This document shows, piece after piece, positions 28,031-36,751 of a DNA stretch of 64,000 nt. Under the pieces are notes generated by a model. That model worked only from the letters and a program-made list of their open reading frames with translations, had not been told where the DNA came from and did no database searches. Position 1 is the stretch's first letter, and the number at the start of each line of letters is the position of its first letter. The stretch comes from Kitasatospora sp. Root107 (GTDB taxonomy: Bacteria; Actinomycetota; Actinomycetes; Streptomycetales; Streptomycetaceae), in assembly GCF_001424875.1 (NCBI RefSeq), contig NZ_LMCT01000023.1, positions 124,001-188,000 of the forward strand, given 5' to 3'. A program made the position numbers and the translations under genes.

Positions 28031-29245
28031 TCAGGCCGAGAGCTCCTGGGACTTGTCGAAACCCTGCCGTCGCGCGGACGAGAGCACCGAGATCGCGTGG
28101 GCCACCGAGCAGAGTGTGGCGTGCCGGTGCCAGCCGGCGTAGGAGCGGCCCTCGAAGTCCCGCATCCCGACCCGCCCGCTGACCTCGGCGAAGTCCTTGG
28201 CCACCCGCCGGGTGAGCCGCCCCAGCCGGAGCAGGGCCACCGGCGGTACGTCCACCAGGTTGGACAGCCAGAGTTCGGCGGGCTTTCCCTTGGCGCCCGA
28301 CCAGCCGCCGACCAGGGCCAGCGCCCGCTCCGGCTGGACCACCGTGCCGGGCCGCCGGATCGTCGGCATGGTGACCCTGGTACCGCTCACGAGTATCGAC
28401 CTGGTGATCGAGTACTCCGGGTCCACCCAGCCGACCGGACGGGAGAACCGTTTCGCCCATTCGATCAACTGCTGTGCCTGGAAGACCCGTTCACCCCTCC
28501 CCGGCAGACTGCCGTCGAAGCCGACCAGCCTGGTCGAGCCGCTCACCCGCATCACGAACGGGACGCCGCGTCGGCAGAACTCCTCGACCAGGACGGCCGC
28601 GTCGAGCTCGCGGGCGTCCAGCACGGCCGGCCGACGGCGCAGCCCCCAGTCCGGCGCGGCCAGCTCGACCACACTGTTGACCGCACACAACTCCGGTGTG
28701 GTAGCCGAGACTTCGTCCGGGATCTTGGCGCGCTTGCGGCGCTCCTCGTTGGCCAGCCAGTCCGCCGGGAGCACCAGCCCCCAGTTCACCGGCGCGCTCA
28801 TGTCCTCGCTGGCGAGCCAGACTCCGTACGCCTGCTGGCTGTTGACCACCCGGCCGAGCTCGGTCCGGAAGGACTCCTCAACGCCGACCGAGTGCTCGCC
28901 GGCCTTCGGGATCGCCATCGAGTTGAGCACCCAGGCCTGCGGCAGCAGCACTCGGTCCAAGTGCTTGCCCAGCGCCTGCCGGACCGGACCCCAGCGCCAG
29001 GACGAGTCGCTGATGAAGTGGTGCAGGCTCTGCTCGGCGGCGCCGTAGCCGGCCACCGCCGCCAGGGCCCGCATCGACTTGCGGCCCTGCACCGAGAGCA
29101 GCCCGGAGATGTACCACTCGCCCCGGGCGCGCTGGTCACGGCGCTTCAGCGAGGCCAGCATCCGGCGGGAGAAGTCCGTGACGAAGTCATCCGCCACGTC
29201 CCCCCAGATGTGCTCAGGAACGTTCTTGTCGCTTACACCTTCCAC
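28031..29245 (-). CDS. Degenerate IS701-type transposase-like protein
   Basis: 404 residues resembling IS701 DDE transposases over most of their length (SSWRWGPVRQALGKHLDRVLLPQAWVL near 81-107; SVGVEESFRTELGRVVNSQ near 118-136; RDFEGRSYAGWHRHATL near the end). The first catalytic Asp, normally in VVDETGF, is Asn108 (VLNSMAIPK). No terminal inverted repeats or target duplication are visible, and the frame is intact over 404 codons. It starts at GTG. It lies between aroE and the TetR gene, with ARE-like sites in its upstream region, so it may be a domesticated DNA-binding protein kept for regulation. IS family call is good; function unknown. Confidence 0.8.
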   Translation of the reverse strand: MEGVSDKNVPEHIWGDVADDFVTDFSRRMLASLKRRDQRARGEWYISGLLSVQGRKSMRALAAVAGYGAAEQSLHHFISDSSWRWGPVRQALGKHLDRVLLPQAWVLNSMAIPKAGEHSVGVEESFRTELGRVVNSQQAYGVWLASEDMSAPVNWGLVLPADWLANEERRKRAKIPDEVSATTPELCAVNSVVELAAPDWGLRRRPAVLDARELDAAVLVEEFCRRGVPFVMRVSGSTRLVGFDGSLPGRGERVFQAQQLIEWAKRFSRPVGWVDPEYSITRSILVSGTRVTMPTIRRPGTVVQPERALALVGGWSGAKGKPAELWLSNLVDVPPVALLRLGRLTRRVAKDFAEVSGRVGMRDFEGRSYAGWHRHATLCSVAHAISVLSSARRQGFDKSQELSA

Positions 29246-29340
29246 AGCCCCCGTCCCCTCTTCTGCGGTCGCGAACCTGGCGGGCTCCGAGCGCCGGATG
29301 GCGACGATGAGCCAGATGCGAGGTGCTGGTGATGGATACG

Positions 29341-29366
29341 ATACAGAACCGACTGGTTGGTTTCAT
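29341..29366. promoter_or_regulatory. ARE-like gamma-butyrolactone receptor site
   Basis: An imperfect dyad with half-sites ATACAGAACC and GGTTGGTTTCAT around GACT, in the AT-richer gap between the transposase-like gene and the first TetR gene. It resembles autoregulatory elements bound by ArpA/ScbR receptors (ACnAACC / GGTTnGT arms). Confidence 0.6.
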
Positions 29367-29439
29367 CTACTACGTCATCTTGGCACGAGAGGGACCCGAC
29401 CACAACGTCCGGGCGGGATCCGACCTGATACACCATACT

Positions 29440-29465
29440 AGATACCGCACAGTTGGTTTGTTACG
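29440..29465. promoter_or_regulatory. Second ARE-like site upstream of tetR gene
   Basis: Right arm GTTGGTTTGTTA is a good ARE half-site; the left arm (TAGATACCG) is weaker. A TACCGCA/TGCGGTA repeat with 17-base spacing (29443-29473) overlaps it. It lies about 84 bases before the ATG of the first TetR gene and is placed to control it. Confidence 0.5.
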
Positions 29466-29548
29466 ATGCGGTACAACCCACTTGAACAGTCGCCCCGGGC
29501 CGGCCTCTACCGGCCCGTCGCCGACCGACTCCCCGAGGGAGACCATCG

Positions 29549-30397
29549 ATGCCCCGTCAGGAACGGGCGCAGCGCACCCGCCAACTGCTCATCGAGGCCG
29601 CCTCGGCCTCCTTCGACCAGGCGGGCTTCGCCATGACGGGGCTCAACGACGTCATCAGACCCACCGGTATCTCCAAAGGCGCGCTGTACTTCCACTTCGG
29701 CTCCAAGGAGCAGCTGGCCGAGGCCGTGATGGCCGAGTCCAGAGCCGGACTGCGCGAGGCGATCCGCTCCGCCCGGCACTCCAGCGACTGCCCGCTGCAG
29801 TACCTGATCGACCTGAGCCACGGCCTGGCCGGCCGACTGGCCGAGGACGTGGTGTTCCGGGCCGGGCTCCGGCTCACCGACGACGGGGCGCTCGCCGACG
29901 GCCTGCGGCCCAACCCGTACCCCGGTTGGACCCTGATGATCGACCGGCTGCTGAGCCGGGCGGCGGCCCGCGAGGGCCTGCGGCCCGAGGTCAGTACGGG
30001 CGAGTGCGCGGCCCTGCTGGCGGCCACCGGCGCCGGTGTGGAGTCGCTGGCCAGGCGGGATCCGGACTGGCTCGGCCCCCGGATGATCTCGCTGCTCTGG
30101 CAGGCCCTGCTGCCCGCCCTGACCACCCCCGAGCGGCTGGCCAGGCTGCGCACCACCCCGGTCGAGCACGAGCGGGCCACCGTGCCGGCGCCGGGCCGGG
30201 CCCACCCGGCCGACGACGTCCGGCCCGGGCGGGCCGACCGCCCGGGCACCCCGGACACGCCGGGCGCGCCGGACGCGCCGGACGCGCCGGACGGTCGGCC
30301 TCGGATCGAGGCCGACCGCTCCGGCGCGCCGGGTCATCCGGCCGCTTCCACCGACACACCAGAAGGAAGCAGCAGTTCGCGGTACCACGGGACATGA
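29549..30397 (+). CDS. TetR regulator, gamma-butyrolactone receptor-like
   Basis: 282 residues. N-terminal HTH: RQERAQRTRQLLIEAASASF and ISKGALYFHFGSKEQLAEAVM (about 46-66), the ArpA/ScbR pattern. The ligand domain is less similar to true receptors than that of the second TetR, so it may be a pseudo-receptor. After about residue 200 it carries a Pro/Asp/Ala/Gly-rich tail with three identical 9-bp repeats, unusual for the family, and the last 64 bases overlap the convergent epimerase gene. ARE-like sites upstream suggest autoregulation or control by the other receptor. Confidence 0.85.
   Translation: MPRQERAQRTRQLLIEAASASFDQAGFAMTGLNDVIRPTGISKGALYFHFGSKEQLAEAVMAESRAGLREAIRSARHSSDCPLQYLIDLSHGLAGRLAEDVVFRAGLRLTDDGALADGLRPNPYPGWTLMIDRLLSRAAAREGLRPEVSTGECAALLAATGAGVESLARRDPDWLGPRMISLLWQALLPALTTPERLARLRTTPVEHERATVPAPGRAHPADDVRPGRADRPGTPDTPGAPDAPDAPDGRPRIEADRSGAPGHPAASTDTPEGSSSSRYHGT
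30266..30292 (+). repeat. Three tandem GCGCCGGAC repeats
   Basis: Three exact copies of a 9-bp unit encode Ala-Pro-Asp repeats in the low-complexity tail of the first TetR gene. This looks like slippage-type expansion and may vary among strains. Confidence 0.8.
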
Positions 30398-31317
30398 CCG
30401 GGGAACCGGGCCGCCAGGCCCGGCCCCGGGTCGCAGCCGGTACGCCGCCAGAGCCGGCTGCTCTCGTACCGGTGCTCCACCGCCATCAGTGACAGCCGTC
30501 GCCCCCAGGAGACGGACCCGACGCCCTCCAGCAGCCGTCGGGCCCGCTCCATGGTGATCTCGCCCGCGGGCAGCGGACGGCCCAGCGCCCCGCACACCAG
30601 GGTCGCCAACTCCCTGATGGTGATGGGCTCCGGGTGGCTCGCGTGGTAGACCAGGCCACCCGGCACCGGCCCCCAGGACTGCCTGGCCAGCGCCGCGATC
30701 GGCCGGGCCAGGTCCTCCACCGCGATGGCCGACATCCGGGCCCGGCCACCGTCGATCCAGTGCGGTACCCGGCCCAGCAGGTCCACCAGCGCCGGGACGA
30801 CCCAGGTGTCACCCGTCCCGTAGACCAGGTGTGGCCTGATCACCACACCCCCCGCCGCGAGCACCGCCCGTTCGGCCGCCAGCCTGGTCCTGCTGGTCTC
30901 CGAACCAGGCACCAGATCGGGCTGACACTCCGTCAAGTTCCGGTGTACGCCGTCCCGGTAGACCGCCGTGGTGCTGAGGTAGAGCACTCGCCGGACCCCC
31001 GCCCTGGCGGCTTCGGCGAGCAGTGCCTCGGTACCGCGTTCGTTCACCCGGCGGAGGGAGGCCGGGTCACCACCGATCTGTGACGCGAGATGGACGACCG
31101 TGTCCACACCATCGCAGGCGCCGTACAGGGAGGCGGCGTCGGCGAGATTCCCGTGGAACGGGCGTACGGTGCCGAATTCGGCGGCAGAAAGGGACCGGCG
31201 ATGCGTAAGCACCCTGACCGGCTCTTCAGGTGTCGTTCCGGCGGCGAGCAGGGCGAGCACCCGACTTCCGATGAATCCGGTACCACCGGTGAGCAGTACA
31301 CCTTTCGGTTGTTCCAC
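30334..31317 (-). CDS. NAD-dependent epimerase/dehydratase-like protein of the butyrolactone locus
   Basis: 327 residues from GTG, two bases after the AfsA-type stop. Extended-SDR fold: LTGGTGFIGSRVLALL (9-24), HLASQIGG (76-83), LYLSTTAVYRDG (112-123). The YxxxK pair is missing: the aligned positions are Thr141 and Arg145 (TSRTRLAAER). Genes of this type sit beside afsA homologues and act in gamma-butyrolactone or butenolide formation. The missing pair means that it may not work as an ordinary epimerase. The 3' end overlaps the convergent TetR gene by 64 bases. Confidence 0.82.
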   Translation of the reverse strand: MEQPKGVLLTGGTGFIGSRVLALLAAGTTPEEPVRVLTHRRSLSAAEFGTVRPFHGNLADAASLYGACDGVDTVVHLASQIGGDPASLRRVNERGTEALLAEAARAGVRRVLYLSTTAVYRDGVHRNLTECQPDLVPGSETSRTRLAAERAVLAAGGVVIRPHLVYGTGDTWVVPALVDLLGRVPHWIDGGRARMSAIAVEDLARPIAALARQSWGPVPGGLVYHASHPEPITIRELATLVCGALGRPLPAGEITMERARRLLEGVGSVSWGRRLSLMAVEHRYESSRLWRRTGCDPGPGLAARFPGHVPWYRELLLPSGVSVEAAG

Positions 31318-31319
31318 CG

Positions 31320-32306
31320 TCAGCCGACTTTCTGGACCGAAAGAGATTCCTCCCGGGATTCCTCCCGAACTATCTGCCGGGTCATCAGCCGGCCGGTGGC
31401 CACCGATACCCCGTCCTGCTCCACGGTGACCCGGACACTCAGTTCACCGTTCGGACCGATCGGCCCCGGGAATGCCTTGACGAATACCGGGAGATGCAGC
31501 TCCGCGTAGCGGATGAAATTGGTGTCCATTTCGAACGGGGCGACCGCGGTCACTCCGGCGACACTGTTCGCCGCCTGCCGCATCGCCTCGACGATCACCA
31601 TGCCCGGCACATGGTCGACCGGGTGGTCGAACAGCACCGGGTGCCGCCGGTCGGCCTGGAGCCGCCAGGTGTACCACTCGCCGGTGGGCACCAGCACCGA
31701 GTTGGCCTTGTCGTCCTGGTACTCGCCCTGCGGCGGCACCATGTCCGGCAGCCGCTGGGACAGCTGGGGCGCCCGGAGCCGGGCGTAGGTGTCGGGAGCC
31801 ATGCAGTCCATCCGCAAGGTCCCCACCCCCAGCCGGGTGGCACCACGGTGGATCACCGTCTGGTACTGCATTCCGGCCATGATTCCCCGGCGGAAGCGGA
31901 CATCCTGGCAGGTCGCACTGATCGTCAGATTGGCCGGCGTCTGGCCGACCGCCATGGCGGTCGGCTCGGCCCGGTACGAGAGGCTCCAGAGCAGGAACGG
32001 GTAGTCCGTCGGAACTCCGTACCCGGCGTGCGAGATCAGCATGGCGGACTGCCTGATCGTCTCGGCCAGCAACAGCGGGTCATAGCATCCTGCGATGGGC
32101 CGATAGAAACTGTGCGCCCTCGGCCACTGGGCTCCCAGCAGAAACCGGTCCGCACCGGTCTGCCGCCATCCGGTGAGCATGACCTCGGATATCGAGGCCC
32201 GGTGCACAAAACGGCGTGGAACGGTCTGCTCGTGGAGTTCCGGATCCATTTGTTCCATGCCGGCCGACTGCGGCAGGCATCCGTTTTCCGACAGCACTGA
32301 CCCCAT
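31320..32306 (-). CDS. AfsA-family gamma-butyrolactone/butenolide synthase
   Basis: 328 residues from ATG 32306 behind GGGGGAG; an upstream in-frame extension has no ribosome site and is Arg-rich filler. Two AfsA hotdog repeats: FVHRASISEVMLTGW with QWPRAHSFYR (about 32-70) and the second half HPVLFDHPVDHVPGMVIVEAMRQAAN (about 220-245). AfsA enzymes join a beta-keto acyl group to dihydroxyacetone phosphate, the first step towards A-factor-type signals. Paired with the epimerase-like gene in one transcript and flanked by two receptor genes, it should make the ligand that those receptors sense. Confidence 0.93.
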   Translation of the reverse strand: MGSVLSENGCLPQSAGMEQMDPELHEQTVPRRFVHRASISEVMLTGWRQTGADRFLLGAQWPRAHSFYRPIAGCYDPLLLAETIRQSAMLISHAGYGVPTDYPFLLWSLSYRAEPTAMAVGQTPANLTISATCQDVRFRRGIMAGMQYQTVIHRGATRLGVGTLRMDCMAPDTYARLRAPQLSQRLPDMVPPQGEYQDDKANSVLVPTGEWYTWRLQADRRHPVLFDHPVDHVPGMVIVEAMRQAANSVAGVTAVAPFEMDTNFIRYAELHLPVFVKAFPGPIGPNGELSVRVTVEQDGVSVATGRLMTRQIVREESREESLSVQKVG

Positions 32307-32740
32307 GTGCAATCTCCCCCAGGGATGGGTAATTGAGTCTGCCGCCCGATGGCAGGCGGACGCGCGACGGCAGTCGGATGCTGTCCGAACCGCCGGGTAA
32401 CCTCGGTGCGTGAGAACGTCGCGGATCCTACGGAGGGTGCGAGGCCCAATGGAGACCTGCTCCGTAGCCATTCATCGTGCGCGCTGCCGCGCCAGGATAG
32501 GCTTTGGCAGCAGTCGTCGATCGACTCAGTCGTAGGTTCAGACGCAGTCGGTCGGCAGCGGCCCTGGAACGGACCGCCCGGGCAAAGCGCATGCGAAGCA
32601 GATAGTTAGACCAGACAAGTAGTCCCGCCCTCCTCGGCCACTCACCGCGCCAAGCCCTGGTGCGGCGTCGCTCCAGGCAACGATAGAGTACCATCCGGTC
32701 GGTTTGTAGTGTGAGGGTGCGCACCAGAAACAGGAGAACG
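32307..32740. promoter_or_regulatory. Divergent promoter region, afsA-like and tetR genes
   Basis: About 430 bases with lower GC than average and no gene I can support. It holds the ribosome site of the AfsA-type gene at its left end and an ARE-like site at 32687-32710 before the TetR gene. Confidence 0.5.
32687..32710. promoter_or_regulatory. ARE-like site before second tetR gene
   Basis: Half-sites AGTACCATCCGG and CGGTTTGTAGT form a good dyad (TACCATCCG against TACAAACCG on the other strand). The core TACCATCCGGT is repeated exactly at 39006-39016. It ends 30 bases before the TetR start, the place of a promoter, so autoregulation is likely. Confidence 0.7.
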
Positions 32741-33403
32741 ATGGCTCAGCAGGCACGTGCAGTGCACACCAGGCAGCAGATCCTGAACGCTGCTGCCCAG
32801 GTCTTCGCCAAGCGGGGGTACGCGGCGGCCACGATGGCCGAGATCCTGACCGTCGCGGGTCTCACCAAGGGGGCGGTCTACTTCCACTTCGCGTCGAAGG
32901 AGGAACTGGCCCTCGCGGTCACCGAAGCTCAGTCGCCCTGGCTGGAGGAGCTCGACCTCTCGGGCCCAGGCTTCCAGAGCGTCATCGACCTGACCATCGC
33001 CTACGCGCGCGCGCTGCAGAACGACCCGATCATCAGAGCCACCGTACGCCTGGTGATCGAACACGGGGCCTTCGAGAAGCCGCAGATCGAGGCTTGGGAG
33101 GTGAACATCAACCTGGTCCGGGATCTGCTGCTGGCCGCCCAGGACGACCTGCTGCCGGGCGTGGACATCAACGTGGCCGCGCCGACCATCACTTCGTCGT
33201 TCACCGGTATCCAGCTCACCTCACAGGTGCTGAGCGGCCGGGCCGACCTGCTGGAGCGGGTGGCCGGCTGGTGGGCACTGATGGTGCCCGGGTTGGTGAA
33301 GCCGGAGCTGATCCGCGGGCTCGAGCTCGGCGGCTCGGCCAAGACCACTGCCCACCTCACGCCCGAGCGGATCGCCCGTGCCTCGGTGCGCCGCCGCGCC
33401 TGA
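32741..33403 (+). CDS. TetR regulator, ArpA/ScbR-type gamma-butyrolactone receptor
   Basis: 220 residues, starting at ATG behind CAGGAGA; usual length for the family. HTH region RAVHTRQQILNAAAQVFAKRGYAAATMAEIL and GLTKGAVYFHFASKEELALAV (about 6-64) is nearly the ScbR/ArpA consensus. The C-terminal part contains W at 118 (EAWEVNINLVRDLL), near the ligand-pocket tryptophan of this family. It should repress target promoters until the butyrolactone binds. The ARE-like sites before its own gene and before the DAHP synthase operon are likely targets. The last 183 bases are read on the other strand by shikimate kinase. Confidence 0.92.
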   Translation: MAQQARAVHTRQQILNAAAQVFAKRGYAAATMAEILTVAGLTKGAVYFHFASKEELALAVTEAQSPWLEELDLSGPGFQSVIDLTIAYARALQNDPIIRATVRLVIEHGAFEKPQIEAWEVNINLVRDLLLAAQDDLLPGVDINVAAPTITSSFTGIQLTSQVLSGRADLLERVAGWWALMVPGLVKPELIRGLELGGSAKTTAHLTPERIARASVRRRA

Positions 33404-33964
33404 CCGGGCCGGTGGCCCGTTCGGTCGGACCGCGGCCGGCGCCAACCCCCGGGGAGAGGGCTGGTCGGCCAGCAGGGTGACGATCCGGGCCACCACCAGG
33501 TGGCTCCGGCCACCGGCCGGGACGGTCCAGGTGGCCAGCCGGCGGTAGATCGGGTTGCGGACCGCGAGCAGCGTACGCAGCCGGCCCTCCGGGTCGTCGG
33601 CGAGCAGCGGTCGGGTGGCGGCCGAGCCGATCCGGGCCGCCAACTGCTGTGGGGACACCGCAAGATGGACCACCCGATGGCGTCCGAGCAGGCGCTGGGT
33701 GGACTCCTCCAGCACCGCTCCGCCGCCGAGCGCGAGCACTCCGGAGTGCCCGGCCAGGGCCCGGTGCACCGCCGTGCGCTCCCGGACCCGGAAGTGCGCC
33801 TCGCCCTCCTGCTCCAGGATCTGCCCGATACCGCACCCCGCCGAGCGCTCGATGTCGCGGTCGGTGTCCCGGAACCCGACCCCGAGGTACGCGGCGAGCG
33901 CCCGGCCGATGTGGGTCTTGCCCGCACCGGGTGGGCCGATCAGCACGACGACCGGACTGCTCAT
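33221..33964 (-). CDS. Shikimate kinase with C-terminal extension
   Basis: 247 residues from ATG one base after the PhzE-like stop. Walker A GPPGAGKTHIGRALAAYLG (10-28), FRDTDRDIERSAG (32-44), LALGGGAVL (77-85), RPLLADDPEGRL lid (about 115). The kinase itself ends near residue 170. The remaining 75 residues read antisense through the end of the TetR gene and look like low-value sequence. Phosphorylates shikimate with ATP. Last gene of the 3-hydroxyanthranilate operon, where an extra copy would raise chorismate supply. Confidence 0.88.
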   Translation of the reverse strand: MSSPVVVLIGPPGAGKTHIGRALAAYLGVGFRDTDRDIERSAGCGIGQILEQEGEAHFRVRERTAVHRALAGHSGVLALGGGAVLEESTQRLLGRHRVVHLAVSPQQLAARIGSAATRPLLADDPEGRLRTLLAVRNPIYRRLATWTVPAGGRSHLVVARIVTLLADQPSPRGLAPAAVRPNGPPARSGAAAHRGTGDPLGREVGSGLGRAAELEPADQLRLHQPGHHQCPPAGHPLQQVGPAAQHL

Positions 33965-33965
33965 C

Positions 33966-35945
33966 TCAGGTCCCTGTGAACTCGAAGGCCGACAGCAGGG
34001 TGTACGGAAGTCCTGGTTCGGTGACCGGCCGGGCGGGCGCGTCCAGCAGCGAGACCAGGGTCCCGATGATGATGTCAAGCCCGTCCTGGCTGAGCACCGA
34101 CTCCGGGTGGAACTGCATCGAGCGGAACCCCGGGCCGCGCAGCGCGTGGATCTCTCCGGTCGCCGGGTCGCGGCTCACCTCGACGGTGCCGTACGGGAGT
34201 TCGACCACGTCCTGGTCCGCCCGCCCGGCGAAGGTGTTGTAGAAGCCGACCCGCTCGGCCCGGCCGAACAGGTCGATGGTCCTGGCCACCCCCTGGTTCG
34301 GCCGGGCCCGGCGGACCAGGTCGAAGCCGAGCACCGTGCTGAGCACCTGATGACTCAGGCAGACCGAGAGGAACGGCCTTCCGGTTTCGAGCAGTTGACG
34401 GGTCGCCCGGTGCAGGTGGGCGATCTTGGGGTGCGTCAGGTCCTGCGGGTCCCCCGGGCCCGGGCCGAGCACCACCAGGTCGTACCCGTCGAAGGAGTAC
34501 GCCTGGTCGAACCGCCGTACCGTGACGGCGAGTCCGAGCGCCCGCAGTTGGTGGTCCCACATCGCGGTGAAGGTGTCCTCGGCGTCCAGCACCAGCACCC
34601 GGCGGCCGATCAGCTCCGGCACCGGGCGGGCTCGCTGCTCGGTGTCCGCCAGCCAGAACGGCGCCAGCCGGACGTTGCGCTGCCGCAGAGCGTCGAGTAC
34701 ATAGGGGTGTTCGGCGAACTCCGGCGGCGCGGCGGCCTGCTTCGGGGCCGGCTCCCTCGCGCCCAGGGCGGCCAGCAGGCCGGCCACCTTGGCCGCCGTC
34801 TCGGCCACCTCGGACTCCGGCCTGGAGTCCCGGACCAGGGTGGCGCCCACCCCGATGGTCAGCCGGCCGTTCGCCGAGATGTCGGCGGTGCGGATCAGGA
34901 TCGAGGAGTCCATGGTGCGGCCGCCCTCGGCGTCCCGGCCGATCAGGGCGGCCAGGCCGCTGTAGTAACCGCGGCCCCCCGGCTCGTACCGGCTGATCAC
35001 CTTGGCCGCGCTCTCCAGCGGGCTGCCGGTGACGGTCGGCGCGAACAGCGTCTCGCGCAGGATCTCGCGCGGGTCGCGGGAGGTCTCGCCCTCGATGAAG
35101 TACTGGGTGTGCGCGAGCCTGGCCATCTCCAGCAGGTGCGGGCCGGTCACCCGGCCGCCCGCATCGGTGATCCTGGCCAGCATCTTGAGCTCTTCGTCCA
35201 CCACCATGTAGAGCTCGTCCGCCTCCTTGGCATCGGCCAGGAAGGAGAGCACGCCGGGCAGCGTGGGGCCGGACTCGGGGTAGCGGTAGGTGCCGCTGAT
35301 CGGGTTCATCACCGCGACCCCGCCGGAGAGACTGAGGTGCCGTTCGGGGGTGGCACCGACGAAGGTCCGGATACCGGTGCGGATGACGAAGGTCCAGTAC
35401 GCGCCGCGTTCCCGTTCCAGCAGCCGGCGGAAGAAGGTCAGCGCGGCGGCCGGGGTGTAGTCGGAGATGTCCGCGACGAAGGCGCGGCGGATCACGAAGT
35501 TGGCACCCTCGCCGTTGCCGATCTCGTTGGCCAGGATGCGGCGCACCACGTCGGCGTACGCCGGGTCGTCGATGTCGTACCGGCCGTCGACCAACTCGAT
35601 GTCCAGATCCGGCAGTTGGCGGAGCAGTTCGGCCAGCGGCACGGAGCCCTGCTCGCGCACGCCGAGCGCGAGCAGCGGAGCCCCGTCGTCGGCGACCGCG
35701 AAGCCGCGCTCGGCGATCTGCCGGTACGGGACCACCGCGAGCACCTCGTGCTCGTCCCGGCCGGTCGCCGGGCGGTCGGCCGCCAGCGGGATGTCGGCCA
35801 GCCGGGACAGCTCGGTCACCGTGCCGGCGAGCACGTCCACCCGGTCCGGCGAACCGGTCACCGGGCGGTACAGCAGCGCGAACTCGGGCTGCTGCCCGGC
35901 CAGGATCCGGCCCAGCAGCGCCGCACCGACCGGGCACTCCGTCAT
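33966..35945 (-). CDS. phzE: PhzE-like 2-amino-2-deoxyisochorismate synthase
   Basis: 659 residues, fused anthranilate-synthase type. N-terminal chorismate-binding domain (about 1-420) with NPISGTYRY (about 240), and a C-terminal glutamine amidotransferase (about 455-640) with the Cys in SVCLSHQVLS and HPESVLS at the end. The single-chain order and lack of a lyase-type region match PhzE rather than TrpE-TrpG. Converts chorismate and glutamine to 2-amino-2-deoxyisochorismate (ADIC). ATG behind GGAGGAAC. The next genes encode the PhzD hydrolase and dehydrogenase, so ADIC flows on rather than becoming anthranilate. Confidence 0.93.
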   Translation of the reverse strand: MTECPVGAALLGRILAGQQPEFALLYRPVTGSPDRVDVLAGTVTELSRLADIPLAADRPATGRDEHEVLAVVPYRQIAERGFAVADDGAPLLALGVREQGSVPLAELLRQLPDLDIELVDGRYDIDDPAYADVVRRILANEIGNGEGANFVIRRAFVADISDYTPAAALTFFRRLLERERGAYWTFVIRTGIRTFVGATPERHLSLSGGVAVMNPISGTYRYPESGPTLPGVLSFLADAKEADELYMVVDEELKMLARITDAGGRVTGPHLLEMARLAHTQYFIEGETSRDPREILRETLFAPTVTGSPLESAAKVISRYEPGGRGYYSGLAALIGRDAEGGRTMDSSILIRTADISANGRLTIGVGATLVRDSRPESEVAETAAKVAGLLAALGAREPAPKQAAAPPEFAEHPYVLDALRQRNVRLAPFWLADTEQRARPVPELIGRRVLVLDAEDTFTAMWDHQLRALGLAVTVRRFDQAYSFDGYDLVVLGPGPGDPQDLTHPKIAHLHRATRQLLETGRPFLSVCLSHQVLSTVLGFDLVRRARPNQGVARTIDLFGRAERVGFYNTFAGRADQDVVELPYGTVEVSRDPATGEIHALRGPGFRSMQFHPESVLSQDGLDIIIGTLVSLLDAPARPVTEPGLPYTLLSAFEFTGT

Positions 35946-35996
35946 ATTCCGTTCCTCCAGTGGTAGTTGCCGGGCTTCGTTCGTGATGGGCCGGGC

Positions 35997-36632
35997 TCAG
36001 TCGAGATCGGTGAGCACGGCCTTGGTGGTCACCGCCATCCCGCAGCGTTCGGCCACGTACGTCAGCGCCGACCGGTGGTACTCCAGGGTGAAGTCGGCGA
36101 TCGCGTCACCGACCAGGAAGGACTGGATGTCGTAGGCGTAGGCGTCCAAGGTGGTGGCCAGCACCCCGACGTGCGCGTACACCCCGCAGACGATCAGCTG
36201 GTCCCGGCCCTGCTCGCGCAGCGACTCCAGCAACCGGGTGCGGTGGAAGGCGCTGTAGCGCCACTTGGTCAGCACCAGGTCGCCCTCGACCGGCCCGATC
36301 GGCTCGACCACCTGCCGGTCCTCGGGCGAGGGGGTCATCCCCGGACCCCAGAAGTCGGCCAGCAGGCCGCGCTGTTCGGGTGTCATACCGCCCGGCTGCG
36401 CGGTGTAGGCGACCGGGATCGCCAGCTCGGCGGCGCGCTGCCGGAGCAGCGTCACGTTGGCCACCAGCTCGGTGACCGGGGACTCGCCGGCCGGGAAGGG
36501 CTTGAGGAAGTACCGCTGCATGTCGTGGATCAGCAGCACGGCCCGCTGCGGATCGACCGTCCAGCAGGCGGTGTTCTCCGGCAGGTCGCCCTGCTGGGGC
36601 ATCGGGTACGGGCTGATGGTCGGGATGGCCAT
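35997..36632 (-). CDS. phzD: PhzD-like isochorismatase (ADIC hydrolase)
   Basis: 211 residues from ATG 36632 behind GAGAGGA; a longer in-frame extension upstream overlaps the SDR gene and is not needed. [10 protein letters not shown] start, [12 protein letters not shown] (about 33-44, with catalytic Asp), [10 protein letters not shown] (about 120, catalytic Lys) and [16 protein letters not shown] (about 150). Hydrolyses the vinyl ether of ADIC to pyruvate and trans-2,3-dihydro-3-hydroxyanthranilate (DHHA). Cys-to-Val or Ala changes in these isochorismatases are normal in PhzD. Placed between the dehydrogenase and PhzE-like genes. Confidence 0.93.
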   Translation of the reverse strand: MAIPTISPYPMPQQGDLPENTACWTVDPQRAVLLIHDMQRYFLKPFPAGESPVTELVANVTLLRQRAAELAIPVAYTAQPGGMTPEQRGLLADFWGPGMTPSPEDRQVVEPIGPVEGDLVLTKWRYSAFHRTRLLESLREQGRDQLIVCGVYAHVGVLATTLDAYAYDIQSFLVGDAIADFTLEYHRSALTYVAERCGMAVTTKAVLTDLD

Positions 36633-36751
36633 GCCGGAGTTCCTCTCAACTCTCGTGTCACGGTGTGCGGTTGACGACGGACTGGTGGGGCAGACCGTCG
36701 CGGGGGTGGCCGAGCGGTGGGGCGCCCGGCTGGGAGTCAGTGGCCGAGAGG

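Noticed and set aside
33001-33927. Alternative minus-strand frames inside the shikimate kinase and TetR genes
   Set aside because: They are Arg/Ser-rich and have no Walker A or other motif; the kinase frame starting at 33964 carries all expected motifs.
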